A stretch of 35,522 bases of DNA from Terramyces sp. JEL0728 (taxonomy: Eukaryota > Chytridiomycota > Chytridiomycetes > Rhizophydiales > Terramycetaceae). The notes beneath the pieces were generated by a model. It was not told the origin of the DNA, made no database searches, and saw only the letters and a list, made by a program, of their open reading frames with translations. Position 1 is the first letter of the stretch. Every line of letters starts with the position of its first letter. The stretch is taken from assembly GCA_027603945.1 (NCBI GenBank), contig JADIIU010000131.1, positions 1 to 35,522 of the forward strand. Direction: 5' to 3'. A program made the position numbers and the translations under genes. Positions 17,959-28,691 of the stretch are shown one piece after another.

Positions 17959-20222
17959 TTATTTAGATACTTTGAAATATTCTGTAAATTTCTTCTTTGG
18001 AGTGAATCCAAACTCAAACTTCTTTGTCATCGATGCCCGGCTGGTCTTTCTTCGCATTTGAGGCGACATGACACTTTCCATTTCAACATCAACAGTCTTG
18101 ATTCGGTTCCTTGGCTTATCAACACTTTCATCATCACTATCACTAAACTCTTCACAAAATTCACGTGCAAGTAGCACCTTTTCCCTCAGACCTCCATGTT
18201 TCTTTATACTAGACAGTATATACTTGATTGCTTTTACCCACACTTCATGAATCTCCCAACTAATAGGTACTAGCTTGATTACCCTATCACTCGTTTGTAT
18301 CAAAATAAAATACTCGTTTGTTGGCGGATAATTCCTATTCGTTGGAATATTGCCATACTCGATACCTGTCACGTAAGCTACCTTGAGTTTAGTATTTTGG
18401 TTAGGTATTTGCTTTGACCATTGGATGCTTGGCGTATACGGATCAAATTTAATGAAACGGAGTTGAGGGTTGTTGCCATTTCGGTTGAATTTTTGAAACT
18501 AGGTTAGAAAAGGCGTACCCATGAACCTTGCATTGCGTACACTATCGCCGTTATAGAAGAAGTTTCGCTTATAACTGAGGCAGGCTTTGGCGTTTCTGTT
18601 ATTCTTTGGATGTCCAGAAATACATTGTCGTCTAAATGTATTGAATGTCTCTCATATTTGTTTGGAGTTGCGGCTGTTTTTTTGCCAGGAGCGTCGTTGG
18701 TGATTCTATCTGGTGTCATTCGGACAGAGTAGCTTCTATTCGCTTTCCTTTCAGGGGTCTTGAACACAGATACTTCTGGTTTTGGCATCTTCTTTGGACT
18801 ATAGGTTTCAAATGGCTTTAGTGTTTGATCAATTTCTGCTGTGTGGGATGCCGGACTAATGTTGATGGGTTCAGAAGTGTCAGATTCAACAGAGTTACTC
18901 CTTACTCTATATTCCTCTTCATCTTTACTAATTTCCAGCTGATCCACCATTTTGCTTACTTGCTCCGAAACACCCAACACATTTAGATATACTTGCCCAA
19001 ATCCAATTTCAGAATCAGTCTCAATAGGGGTTTCATTTAATGTTACATTTGATTGCACAGGTTGTAGTTTAATATCAACTGTATGCCCTTGAGTATTTGA
19101 ATAAATATCTGCCTTTTGAACCAGCGGAACCAATTCTGGAACTGCAACTTTGGCCGTAACTTCATTGGTTTGTAAAAGCATTGGTTGGGCGATATCTTTT
19201 GGTTCCTCTACAGTTTGAGTTTCATTTGGGAAATCCACATGCTCAACAGTGTTTTCAGCATCCACAGCCTGCCCTTCCTTAACTTTCATTCGTTCGCCAA
19301 ACTCTGCAATCACAATTTTGCCATTTTTGCGTTCAAACCTAGGCCACATTGCAGGACCATCACTAAATCTCCGTTCTTTGGGTATCTTTTCTATAGAGCT
19401 GAATTTGCTTTCAGATTCAATCTTTCGCAATAGGAATTTAGGTGTTTCGGAGGGTGTGTTGTTTTCAGATTTTGATACCTGTTTAATCTGCTTCTGTGCA
19501 GATGACTTTTTGCTGTCAAACATTTCAAGAGCTTTCACAACGGCATTTTCATGCAAATGCGTTTGCTTAACAGGAGTTTCTTTCCTTTCCATATTTCTTT
19601 GCTTGACAGGAGTTGCTTCTTCCGTTCCATGCCTTGATGTATTGTCTGCAGCCGAATTCGGACTTTCACGAAAATCCAAGCCTAATGCTGCACCTTGATC
19701 GAGAAAAGAAAAATTGTTTTCGTGCATCAATTCTTCGTACCGGTCCTGAGTTTTCTTCAGCATTGAATCCATATCAATAATCTGTTCTTGCAACTCTGCA
19801 ATCTGTGCATGCAAATGTTCACATTCCGTACACTCTTTTTCTTGTATTTCTATTTTGGATATAATCTGTTCTTTAATGACTGGTTGTGGAATGTACTCTA
19901 TTACTGTTTCCGGTTTCCGTTGCAGTTCTCGCTCCTTTTGTTTTAAGAGCTTTCTTTGTTTCCCGAATTGATCTTCCAACTCATTAATTCTGCCAAACAA
20001 TTCATGCTCTTGGTTAATCAAAATCTGGTTTTTCTCCGACAAGCTTTGTGTTTCAAGCGATTTCTTTTTGATTAAAAGCGTGTATTCTTGAATAGTTGAC
20101 TGGCAAGCTTGTTTTTCCATCAAAGTATTGTCTAGCTGCTGCTCAACTGCCTTTAACTGGTTTTTTAATTTAGAATTTTGGTAGAGCAACTCATTTTGAA
20201 TTGCGATTGAAATCTCTTCCAT
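17959..20222 (-). CDS. Coiled-coil protein with C-terminal Num1/Mcp5-type PH domain
   Basis: Two exons, 18519-20222 and 17959-18498, with a 20-nt intron (GTACGCCTTTTCTAACCTAG). The product is 747 residues: coiled coil at about 1-170 (LLYQNSKLKNQLKAVEQQLDN, then many Q/E/L heptads), a long disordered middle with two TPVKQ motifs, then a PH-like domain from about 565. Splicing creates its opening, QGSWFQKFNRNGNNPQLRF, followed by DPYTPSIQW and EIHEVWVKAIKYIL. This is the layout of the cortical anchors Num1 and Mcp5, whose PH domain binds plasma-membrane phosphoinositide while the coiled coil holds dynein or mitochondria. Num1's long internal repeats are absent, so Mcp5 is the closer match. It starts divergently from NRDE2. 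The stop overlaps AATAAA. Confidence 0.8.
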
Positions 20223-20463
20223 TCAGATTATGCGCGAGTGGGAAAGTTTCGGATATGCTAAATTTCAAGTAGTCCAATACTGAAATACTATTAGCAAGAC
20301 TCCGATAGTTGCATAAACAGATAACTTTGCAGAGACTGTATTTCGGATTAACCTGAAATAATAATTGAATGGATTCTACGGCGACATTACTCTATACTCG
20401 GTCTAATTATGGTAATCAAGTTGGAATCTTGCACTTTTTTGGTTCAACTCAAAACAATCTAAA

Positions 20464-22630
20464 ATGTTTCCACAGTTCAAGTCATTCAAAAAACAAATCC
20501 AGCCTACAATAAACCAAGTAGAAATAGGTCCAGCCTATCCTACAGAGAATGCCAACCCTGCATATCAAACGGCCAACTCTGATTATCGCAGCGGAGAATC
20601 ACAGAATATTGATATACCAATAAATGAATACAAAAAAAGGAAAAAGAAGGAGGAAAATCAAAAAGATAAAGATTTCTTTATAGACAAGAAACGAGACCTG
20701 GATAACCTAAAGTACGAATCAATTAGAAACCAGGCAATTCCAATCTACAAGAAACGGAAATCAAAAAAAGAGAAAAAGGTCCGGTATTATTTGGATGAAT
20801 TACCTCAAGAAGCGACAGAACCGCAAGAAATTGGCGAATTAAAGGAAACCAGCGACTTTATTCCTCTAAACCAACCCTACAATTACGAAAAATTCAAAAA
20901 AGAAAAACCAAATACATATATGGAGTTGCTAAAGAATGAACCAATGGAACGACAGATTGGCATTCTGGAAAAAGCCATTCATGAAACATGTGATATCGAG
21001 TATGTGTATTTGTTGCTGGAGAAGATTGAAATAGTTTGGGAAACGAGAACAGTATTGGATACCTGGGATAAATACCTTATGCAGTATGAAGGTAAGTTCT
21101 TTGAACGAGTTTCATGATGAATACTCGCGAAAATCAACAGATTAATCCCAAGATGTGTTTGAGTTATGGATAAAGTATTTAGATTACAGACAAAGATCAA
21201 TAATCTCATTCAAATTCACCAAAATACTGGATATATACAGGGAAATAATCGACTTGAAATTGTATGAAAGTGAAAGAATACAACTATTAAAACACCTAGC
21301 AGTATTCCTATATAAATGCGGCTACACTGAATTCAGCACATGTTTATACCAGGCAAATATAGAGTATAACTATTACTACGATCAGGAATTTGAAGTGTTT
21401 TTCGACTTGGAGTTTCCGCTATTTGGAATGGAAGGTAGTCTAGGATGCAAGAATTATTACAGGAATGGATGGGACGTGTCACTACTGGAAGACTGTATTG
21501 AAGATTCAGTGGAAGACATTGGTAATATTGATTTTGAAATGTCGAGCGACGGGGAAATAAGTGATGATTCAGGTGTTAAGGAAACCAAGAAACTGTCAAA
21601 AATCAAAGAGTATGAAACTAATTGGTACCAGAAAGAAAGAAAGTTGTCACAATACTACTTGCCATTGCGCAATTCTACTAATGATAAACAAACGGATGCC
21701 TTTCGAACAGTTCTTTTTTCGGATATTCAACCGTTTCTGTTCAAAATTCAATCGCCAGAGCTTATCTTTGATTTTTTGAATGTGCTCGGGCTGCCTATAC
21801 AAACTAGGTCGAAAAGAGTGTACAAGGAACTGATTACTTTTAAGCAAAATGGAAATTATCCAGTAGTTAATTACTGTATTACACCTGAATTCTTGTTTAG
21901 CAAAACACAGCCGCCAATAACTGTCCAATTACTGGCAGATTTACAGCCAAGGTTGGCTTTTATATTAAATGTCTTGAAACAAAGTATCGAAATTGATGAT
22001 GTATTTCTCTATTATTACTTGTACATTCGAATACTACAGGATAAATCAAATATCAAAGACATTAAACATTACCTATCAAAAGATCCAATGAACCTACGAC
22101 TGTACAATTTCTATGCGCAGTTTCTTGATCTACCTCAACAATCAAAAGTATACAAAAAGATCCTGTCGGTCAGCGGATATCCTAGCCGCCAGCTGCCATT
22201 CTTGGATTTATGTTTATTGAATTATGGCAAAACCGAATCAAAATCCAAATCAATATACCGCCATCTGATACAATTAAGACAACGGCCAGATGATTTTGAG
22301 TTTATACTCAATCTACCGCAAGATGAAGAGCTATACCAGCACACACTAGCCTACATTTCACTTGTCCCTAAACTATACCGCCAGTTACTGGATAAATACA
22401 TTGCACTCTACCCTGACAATACTCTGTTCAAGGTCTGGCTCTATGAAACTGAGCAGAACCAATATTATAAACAGTGGGTATTTAGAAAAGAAGATGAGAT
22501 GTTCAAGAAATGGGCCTTTGGCGAAATCGTGGGAGAAGATATGGAGATGAACAAGTGGTGGATGATGGAGAAGGGAGAATTGGCCTACATTGAGCTTTTG
22601 ATTGAAAAAGAGTTTCGAATCTGTCAATAA
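20464..22630 (+). CDS. NRDE2: NRDE2-family RNA-processing factor
   Basis: Two exons, 20464-21091 and 21153-22630, 701 residues. A Lys/Glu-rich nuclear N terminus (EYKKRKKKEENQKDKDFF) leads to SDFIPLNQPYNYEKFKKEKPNTYMELLKNEPMERQ, the entry to the HAT-like helical repeats (ILEKAI, VLDTWDKYL). Splicing gives QYEDVFELWIKYLDYRQ, the repeat expected next. The rest is alpha-solenoid with recurring LYxxY and aromatic positions, ending in W-rich KWWMMEKGELAYIELLIEKE. NRDE2 proteins act with the exosome helicase Mtr4 and in small-RNA-directed nuclear silencing. The intron is 61 nt, three times the local norm, with an ordinary GTAAGT donor and a TTAATCCCAAG acceptor. The stop lies within AATAAA. The assignment rests on the N-terminal region; the solenoid is diverged. 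Confidence 0.78.
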
Positions 22631-22711
22631 AATGAGTTCTAGATATGTCTGAAACAATAAAGACCATTGGCTTCATGAGAACTATCAAACTTTTTCGCGT
22701 TCAAGTTTACA

Positions 22712-23188
22712 ATGGAAACAACAGATAAACAAACAACAATTCGACTAACAATAGTACTTGCAATTAACTTAGAAATCGTCACTTCCACTTCAGATATTTA
22801 TAAACTTGTATTCATACTACTACCCGCTAAACTGGATTCTACTGCTCGCAATGATGATTTACAAAGGTAAACGCGTTTTTATCCAGGAATAGTTTTTCAG
22901 TATGGAGCGAATGTATTTCAGCTTGAACTGGCTGCGCTATTCGTATGGTGTATACTTGAACTGTCCAGACTGTTTTTGGGCAGCAGAGGAAACAAACTTG
23001 AACAAACACAGCCAACAGTGGTATTCCTGGTGCTGGCGCTGGTGTCTTTTTTCGTACAGTTATTCTACATGTTTTGGCAAAGTTATGTTTTATTATTTGA
23101 TTTGATAATTGGCAGTATCGGGTTGGCATTGATTTTCTTTCAGATGGTGTTTGGAATCTTGCTGGCTGTTAACCTCTCAAGAGTTTGA
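22712..23188 (+). CDS. TMEM216/TMEM80-like ciliary transition-zone membrane protein
   Basis: Three exons, 22712-22753, 22773-22866 and 22887-23188, 145 residues, with introns of 19 nt (GTACTTGCAATTAACTTAG) and 20 nt (GTAAACGCGTTTTTATCCAG). The spliced product reads SSLPLQIFINLYSYYYPLNW, then MMIYKGIVFQYGANVFQLELAAL, ELSRLFLGSRGNKLEQTQP, and two more hydrophobic helices containing FYMFWQSYVLLFD. This is the four-helix Transmemb_17 family, including the conserved LPLQ, IYKG, E..R.FLG.+GN and WQ.YVL..D positions. In animals these proteins sit in the MKS module at the base of the cilium. Presence implies a flagellate cell stage. No unspliced frame covers it: it emerges only with the mini-introns. 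Its last 20 nt overlap the end of SHE9 on the other strand. Confidence 0.85.
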
Positions 23189-24027
23189 AAATAAAAGATA
23201 CAATAACGCCAGAGAATAGGCCCTTCCAATAGAAATGGTTTTCCCATAGCTGGCCGAACCAATTCATTAAGGTAGAGGCAGTTGTAAGCTCGATTGGCTG
23301 GACCTCTTCAACTGCAGGTTTTGGAGCAAGCATCTTCTTTATCATTTCATGGTCGTCCACAGATGATTGATGGACTATTGCCACCACATCCCTGAATAAT
23401 TTTTCCTTCTTTCTCGGTTCAACTACAAATTGAATTAATAGAAACAGGATTAAATGTGTGGTGATCAGCCCTATTGTCCAGTAGGTAGAAGCCTGGCGGA
23501 TCTTGTCAGAGTACATTTGCTCCTCCACGTACCTCTCCCTGATTTCACTACATTAGCATAGAGTACGATAAATAGTCATTCTGTGCCCGTTCATACTGCT
23601 CTGTGCTCGTCTTGTACATTTCCTTGGCTTGTTTTTCTTGCTTGTCTAGAGACAAGGACAATCTATACAGTTCAGTAATCCTGGTGATATCCGCATCTGA
23701 AAGTGAATTCTTTCTATCTCTTAACGAATCTAAATCTTGCTGGCATTTCCTTCTTTCGTCAATCAGGTCTTCGTAACGCAGCTTTGATTTTAAAAAATCG
23801 TCCTTCTTTTGTTGCAGTTGCAGGTCCTTTTGAAGCACGCTGTTTTTCCGTCGTTCTACGTGGTGATAGCCAGTGATTATGTTCAGCTGGTTTGCAATAT
23901 CTGTCACTGAGGTGCCCGACATTATGGATTTCTGCTTTTCTATTAACGGCTCAGTGAATTTCCTTATATAACTTTGAATTGGGAACTGTTTTAAATTTCG
24001 TTGCACCACACTGATTCTTGCCCACAT
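23169..24027 (-). CDS. SHE9: She9/Mdm33 mitochondrial inner-membrane protein
   Basis: Two exons, 23567-24027 and 23169-23547, around a 19-nt intron (GTACTCTATGCTAATGTAG); 279 residues. The chosen ATG (24027) gives a basic presequence (MWARISVVQRNLKQFPIQSYIRK); the frame upstream has only a TTG. Then come INQLN/ITGY near the start of the family domain, a long coiled coil, DITRITELYRLSLSLDKQEKQAKE, and across the splice ERYVEEQMYSDKIRQASTYWTIGLI, the She9 hallmark before the first membrane helix. A second hydrophobic segment ends the protein (YWKGLFSGVIVSFIFKLL). She9/Mdm33 is a fungal inner-membrane protein governing mitochondrial shape and fission. It is divergent from NAP1 with 32 bp between start codons. 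Confidence 0.9.
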
Positions 24028-24059
24028 TTTGAGATATTTTTTTTTGTTTTGAATCTTCA
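24028..24059. promoter_or_regulatory. 32-bp divergent spacer between SHE9 and NAP1
   Basis: Only 32 bp separate the two start codons, dominated by a T run (ATATTTTTTTTTG). Both promoters must use this poly(dA:dT) tract or elements lying inside the neighbour's coding sequence. The NAP1 ATG is secure by homology. The SHE9 ATG is the first in frame. Confidence 0.5.
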
Positions 24060-25145
24060 ATGTCTGACCAAGAAGAAATAACCACCGACGGTGCTGCTGC
24101 TTTCCACAATCCAGCCGCTATCAGCACCCTTCAAGTAAATTTATTTAACCCCAGAGTAGAATGGCTTCGATGATTGGCCAATCCTCCGGCTACATTGCTA
24201 CTTTACCACAAGACGTTCGCAACCGAATCAATGCTTTGAAAAATATCTCAAAAAAGAACCAAGACATTGAGTACCAATTTGAGAAGGAACTTTTGGAATT
24301 GGAAAAGAAATATCTTGCCCTTCATCAGCCAATTTATGATCAGCGTCACCTTATTATCACCGGAGGTTACGAACCAACTGAAGAAGAATGCCAACGCACT
24401 GAAGAAGAGCAGGATGATTTACCACCTGCTCCAGAAGGTGCAGAACCACAAACCGGTATCCCACAGTTCTGGCTTACCGTCCTATTAAATGTACCTGGAA
24501 TTGCAGACACTATTACTGAAGAAGATCAAGAAGCTTTGAAACACTTGGTTGATATTAGAACCTCTTATTTGGAAGGAAACCCGGGTTTCCAATTGGAGTT
24601 TGTCTTTACTGAAAACGAATTCTTTACAAACAAAGTACTTTACAAGAAATATTTCTTGGAAGAACCGGATAACAACTATGATCATGCCGAAGGGTAATTT
24701 GTTATTAATCCAGAACCACAGTCAACTGGAAAGACGACAAGGATTTGAGCGTCAGAGTTGAAGTCAAAAAACAAAGACATAAAGCAACAAACAAGACTAG
24801 AACTGTGAAAAAGACTGTTCCAGTTGATACTTTCTTTAATTTCTTCAAACCACCAAAAGTCCCAGAAGATGAAGAAGAAGCTGAGGATATTGACTTTTCC
24901 TCTTTCGAAATGGACTATGACATGGGTGAAATGATCAAAGAAAAAGTCATCCCTGATGCCGTCAACTGGTTCACTGGAGAAGCTTTGGAAGAATACAACG
25001 AAGAAGAAGACGATGAAGGCTACGATGAGTTTGATGACGATGATGAAATTGACGACGACGATGGTACGCTTGTTTTAATTTAGATGATGAAGATGGTGCT
25101 CCTGCAGGTAATGTTGACAAGGCACCTGAATGCAAGCAACAATAA
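24060..25145 (+). CDS. NAP1: Nucleosome assembly protein 1
   Basis: Four exons: 24060-24134, 24155-24693, 24714-25063, 25084-25145; three 20-nt introns (24135-24154 GTAAATTTATTTAACCCCAG; 24694-24713 GTAATTTGTTATTAATCCAG; 25064-25083 GTACGCTTGTTTTAATTTAG). Each junction restores a NAP1 motif: LQSRMASMIGQSSGYIATLP; YDHAEGTTVNWKDDKDLSVRVEVKKQRHK; DDDD|DEDGAPAGN. The order is short acidic N terminus, dimerisation helix (FEKELLELEKKY), core domain (IPQFWLTVLLNV, FTENEFFTNKVL), FFNFF, then the acidic tail. It ends in CKQQ, a CaaX-type prenylation box as in other NAP1 proteins. It is a histone H2A-H2B chaperone that shuttles between cytoplasm and nucleus. The stop is inside CAATAAA. Confidence 0.95.
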
Positions 25146-25295
25146 ATTCTTTTTTACATTCACCTATCATATCATTCTGGACTGCATCACATCAACATAA
25201 AGATGGATGAGACAAGGTTTCAAAAATAATTCCGGCTATGGTAGTTATAACTAAACAATGTCCCCAAACAATCTTGGCGCGTCATTTGACAATTC

Positions 25296-26719
25296 ATGGA
25301 CCACGCTCCAATACCAAATACAGAAAATGATAAGCGCACCGATTTGCCCTTCAACACGATGCTTACGTTATGCATAGTGTTACTGTCGGAACCAATATCT
25401 TCCACGATCCTATTCCCATTCGTGTACTTTATGGTCAAAGATTTTGGAATTAAAGAACAAGATATTGGGTTTTACGTTGGATTTGTATCTAGTTCGTATT
25501 TCTTTGCGCAATTGCTTACTAGTGTCTTTTGGGGGTACTTTTCAGACAGATGTGGAAGGCGACCAGCTTTGTTGATTGGATTGGTTGGAAATACCATTAC
25601 CATGTTGATGTTTGGAATTAGTACGTCATTGGCCTTTGCAATTGTCAGTCGAACAGCCTGTGGTTTACTTAATGGAAATATCGGGGTAGCAAAAAGTGTG
25701 CTTGGAGAAATCACGGATAACACTAATAGAGCAGCAGCATTTAGCATTATAGGTATTTTTGACTGATGCCAGGCCTTACGTATGGCGTTGGGACTATAAT
25801 TGGGCCTGCAATCGGCGGGATTCTCTCAAATCCAAATGAAAACCTCCCATTTCTGTTTGGCAATAATCGGTTCCTTGCCCAATACCCATATTTTTTACCA
25901 TGTGCACTAAGCGCGCTAATTTCAATCGTAGGTTACTTGTTTGGAAGTTTCTACCTCCCAGAAACATGCAAAAATGTAGGAGGATACCAAGTAATAAGTC
26001 CAGATACATCCGCAGACACAGTAGCGCTGGATGAAGCCGAATTTGAGCCGATTGCAATAGAAGAGACTGGATTTGGAATGAATGCTCTATTTGTAGCTTT
26101 GACGTATGCAGCACTCGCATTTCATGATATTATTTTTGTGGAAATATTTCCTTTATGGGCTGTAGCAAAGCCAGGAATTGGATTAGGGTTTGATGGTGCT
26201 CAGATTGGCATTTGCTTATCAGTTGTAGGAGTATTCACTCTGGTTTGTGCCATTTTCCTGTATCCCTCCATTGCGAAGCGTACAACTAGCTTGACAATAT
26301 TCAGAGTGTCATCTGCACTATTTGTACTAATTTCACCAGTATTCCCATTAATATCTACCTACATCTCGCCTGCAAACAACGGGATTTACTTATGGGCAGC
26401 GTTATTGTTGGTGCTTGGGATCCGCTCAATGATTGAAAACTTTGCATATACCTCAGTAATGATTTTGGTACATTTAAATTGATGGTAGGTTAGTTTGTCA
26501 GCAAAGCCGGGGCAATTGGGGAGAGTTAACGGACTAGCCCAGAGTCTGGCGTCATTTGCAAGATCAGTAGGGCCAGCTCTTGGAGGAACGATATGGGCAT
26601 GGTCATGCCAAAATAGCCTCCCTTTTCCACTGAACCATATATTTGTGTTTACGTGTATCGTCGGAATTGCAGCGATTGTCACACTTCAGTCTTTCCATCT
26701 CTCTGGATTTGACGAATGA
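25296..26719 (+). CDS. Major facilitator superfamily transporter, 12 helices
   Basis: Three exons, 25296-25752, 25773-26467 and 26489-26719, 460 residues. The introns are 20 nt (25753-25772, GTATTTTTGACTGATGCCAG) and 21 nt (26468-26488). The MFS loop signature is WGYFSDRCGRRPAL between helices 2 and 3. The first splice yields GLTYGVGTIIGPAIGG (helix 5 motif C); the second gives MILVSLSAKPGQLGRVNGLAQSLASFARSVGPALGG, the second-half motif. The hydrophilic loop between helices 6 and 7 is short. The sequence type resembles the fungal YCR023C / plant zinc-induced-facilitator-like group, probably an H+ antiporter; the substrate is unknown. Helix 12 ends FHLSGFDE. Confidence 0.88.
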
Positions 26720-26869
26720 GCAATGTTTCTGTGCTATTCATGTGCTTCCAACTAGTTCCAGCGGTGACCCAGTGTGGACTATTGGCTGGATTGAATACCA
26801 GTGGAAGACTGGTTAATGGATTCCAGTAAAAGCACCATAGACAGCTAATAAATCCTTCAAGTTCCTTTA

Positions 26870-27556
26870 TTACCCTAAATAGTGATAAATCAGCCCCATT
26901 ATTATTGTAGATGCAATAATCCCTCCAATCAAGATGTAAAAATCACTGGCACTTCGCTGTTCAATGAATCTGATAACATTGCTGGATAATCCCATGTTAT
27001 TTGCTGCATCTAATAATCGCTTTTGAGTGGACTGGTTAGTTTCAAATTACTTTAAGCATTGACCGTTGGTCGTATAAATCTGATAGCGCATTCCTCCCAA
27101 TTTTCAAATATTCGTCAACACTGGTCTCTGCTGCTCCTAGTCTGCCATCAACATCAAAATCCAAAATCGTCGACTCTGTTTTCCTATTGGTCTTGTATTA
27201 ACACTAAATACCATTTGGTTTCCAAGCAACTCTTGTCGCTGCATATCATGTATTTTTTGTTGCGTTTGTTTTATAGCATCGCTCTCGCTGCGAATCTGCT
27301 GGATATCTTTTCGCAACTCTGCTACTCGCCTTTGTTAGATTCAATTACTGTACCCATTAATCATTTCCCTCTTTGCTGCCACCACTTCTCTCTTTCCCAG
27401 CGAATTTAGCTCTGTTGCCAAATGCTCTAACTGGGCTGTTCCTGAAATTATTCTTGAAAATGTTTGTTGCGAGTATGTAGTTGAAAGCGATTGTAAATCC
27501 TGGAATAATTCGGATTTTAGTTTGAAGGCATTGGAATAGATAATTGCCTGCGACAT
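26870..27556 (-). CDS. BOS1: ER-Golgi Qb-SNARE of the Bos1/membrin type
   Basis: Four exons (27354-27556, 27212-27329, 27051-27191, 26870-27031); 207 residues, close to human GOSR2. The introns are 24 nt (27330-27353), 20 nt (27192-27211) and 19 nt (27032-27050, GTAATTTGAAACTAACCAG). The order is N-terminal helices (MSQAIIYSNAFKLKSELFQD), the central region with REMING..VAELRKDIQQI and QELLGNQ, then the SNARE motif ending DQRSMLKSTQKRLLDAANNMGLSSNVIRFIEQR. A C-terminal anchor, DFYILIGGIIASTIIMGLIY, follows. The last two splices run through conserved SNARE positions and leave no doubt about frame. It mediates fusion of ER-derived vesicles with the Golgi. The start is the first in-frame ATG. 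The stop is TAATAAA. Confidence 0.9.
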
Positions 27557-27682
27557 TTTGGAGATTTGCAAAATTGCTTTTTCAACGTGGAAGGTTGGTT
27601 CCAAATGTACCCATTGGTAGGCGTTGTTAATTGCATAAAATCGGATTAGTTAGGCTTTGTTTATTCACTTGCTCCAGAGTCG

Positions 27683-27850
27683 TCAGCAATGGCATGCGCA
27701 ACGAACGACGGCAGAGTCCAATTCAAAAGACATCCAGTATTTCGCGGTTTCTTCATCTTGGTATATAATTTCATATTTGATGCGATTGGCCAAATACGAT
27801 ATTTCCGGTAGCAGTTTGGAAATCTGGGAAAGAGAAAGTGTCTGGGATAA
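27683..27850 (-). other. Orphan open frame, coding-like, between BOS1 and the reductase
   Basis: The 320-bp gap 27557-27878 has a minus-strand frame open for 55 codons with protein-like composition (SLSQISKLLPEISYLANRI, then KYEIIYQDEETAKYW). It lacks an initiator in a sensible place. A neighbouring frame ends GDDSGASE-like just after. A small spliced gene may be here, but no mini-intron joins the frames cleanly and I recognise nothing. Confidence 0.22.
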
Positions 27851-27878
27851 TCATTTTATCCAGTTTAAATCATTGATT

Positions 27879-28619
27879 TTATTTCAACAGTCTCTTTCTA
27901 AATCCATTCTCATTCAACAACTGATAGCAGCCCCGCATCATGGGTTTACTTCCAATACACAGCATCGAGTCATTCTTGTCGAATACTTGATTCAAAATAT
28001 CCGCATTAAGACGGCCATGAAAGCTCCCATCGACATTATCTCTTGAAAACAAATAGTGGACTTTAATCCCCATCTTTTTAAATTCGTCTTCAAACAATAC
28101 TTCATTCCTGGTTTTGTAGATGCACAGTAATGTTGTGTTTTTTGACAATTTTGCAGTTTGGATCATTTCCGTTACTCCAATCCCAAAACTGATCAAACCT
28201 ACGGATTGGTGGTCGGTAATTGTTTTCGTCATTGTTTTAGCAATGTAGCAGGTCGTCCCTACGGCAATATCGCCCAAGTAGCGACATATTGAACCTTCTT
28301 TGTACACTTTGACAATAATTTCAATGTGGTTGTCGTCCTTTTTGTTGATTACAGAATAAGTCCTCGAGCGCAAATAAGAATCCGGCCTCCTGATCTTGAT
28401 ATGGGTGAATGGCTGTTCAATGGCCATCACATTCCCTTTTATTGAAAATTTCAGCCGTTGGATTTTTGAAAACGAGTCTCTCTCTGTCCCTCTTACCAGC
28501 TCTTCAGTTTCAATTAATTCGAATGGCCTGAATAATATCCCGCCTCGGAGTGCCATCTTGTTTGTTAATTCCAAGTATATAAAGTAGGAAACTGGGATTA
28601 GAACCAGAGTCCAAAACAT
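27879..28619 (-). CDS. NADH-cytochrome b5 reductase-like flavoprotein
   Basis: Intronless, 246 residues. It has an N-terminal membrane anchor (MFWTLVLIPVSYFIYLEL), an FAD-binding domain with RTYSV (86-90, the RxY(T/S) flavin motif), IEIIVKVYKEGSICRYLGD (the family's G(R/I)xSxxL region) and VGTTCYIA. The NAD-binding domain follows, with LISFGIGVTEMI and CIGSKPMM near the C terminus. It would pass electrons from NADH through FAD to a haem or quinone partner at a membrane. The protein is a little short, and CIGS replaces the usual CGPP, so partner and cofactor preference are open. The stop TAA lies in AATAAA. It is divergent from the GPI-type gene with 72 bp between starts. Confidence 0.8.
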   Translation of the reverse strand: MFWTLVLIPVSYFIYLELTNKMALRGGILFRPFELIETEELVRGTERDSFSKIQRLKFSIKGNVMAIEQPFTHIKIRRPDSYLRSRTYSVINKKDDNHIEIIVKVYKEGSICRYLGDIAVGTTCYIAKTMTKTITDHQSVGLISFGIGVTEMIQTAKLSKNTTLLCIYKTRNEVLFEDEFKKMGIKVHYLFSRDNVDGSFHGRLNADILNQVFDKNDSMLCIGSKPMMRGCYQLLNENGFRKRLLK

Positions 28620-28691
28620 GGCAAAATAAAGAATGTGACATTGTGACTAGTAGAAATAAGGACACAAAATTAAAAACCTTTCCTAAAAACG

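Noticed and set aside
22867..22892. 26-nt version of TMEM216-like intron 2 (acceptor at GAATAG)
   Set aside because: It also keeps frame, but the 20-nt version restores the family's IYKG and fits the modal length.
27657..28046. 129-codon plus-strand frame overlapping the reductase-like gene
   Set aside because: Non-ATG start, antisense to a better-supported gene, no domain.
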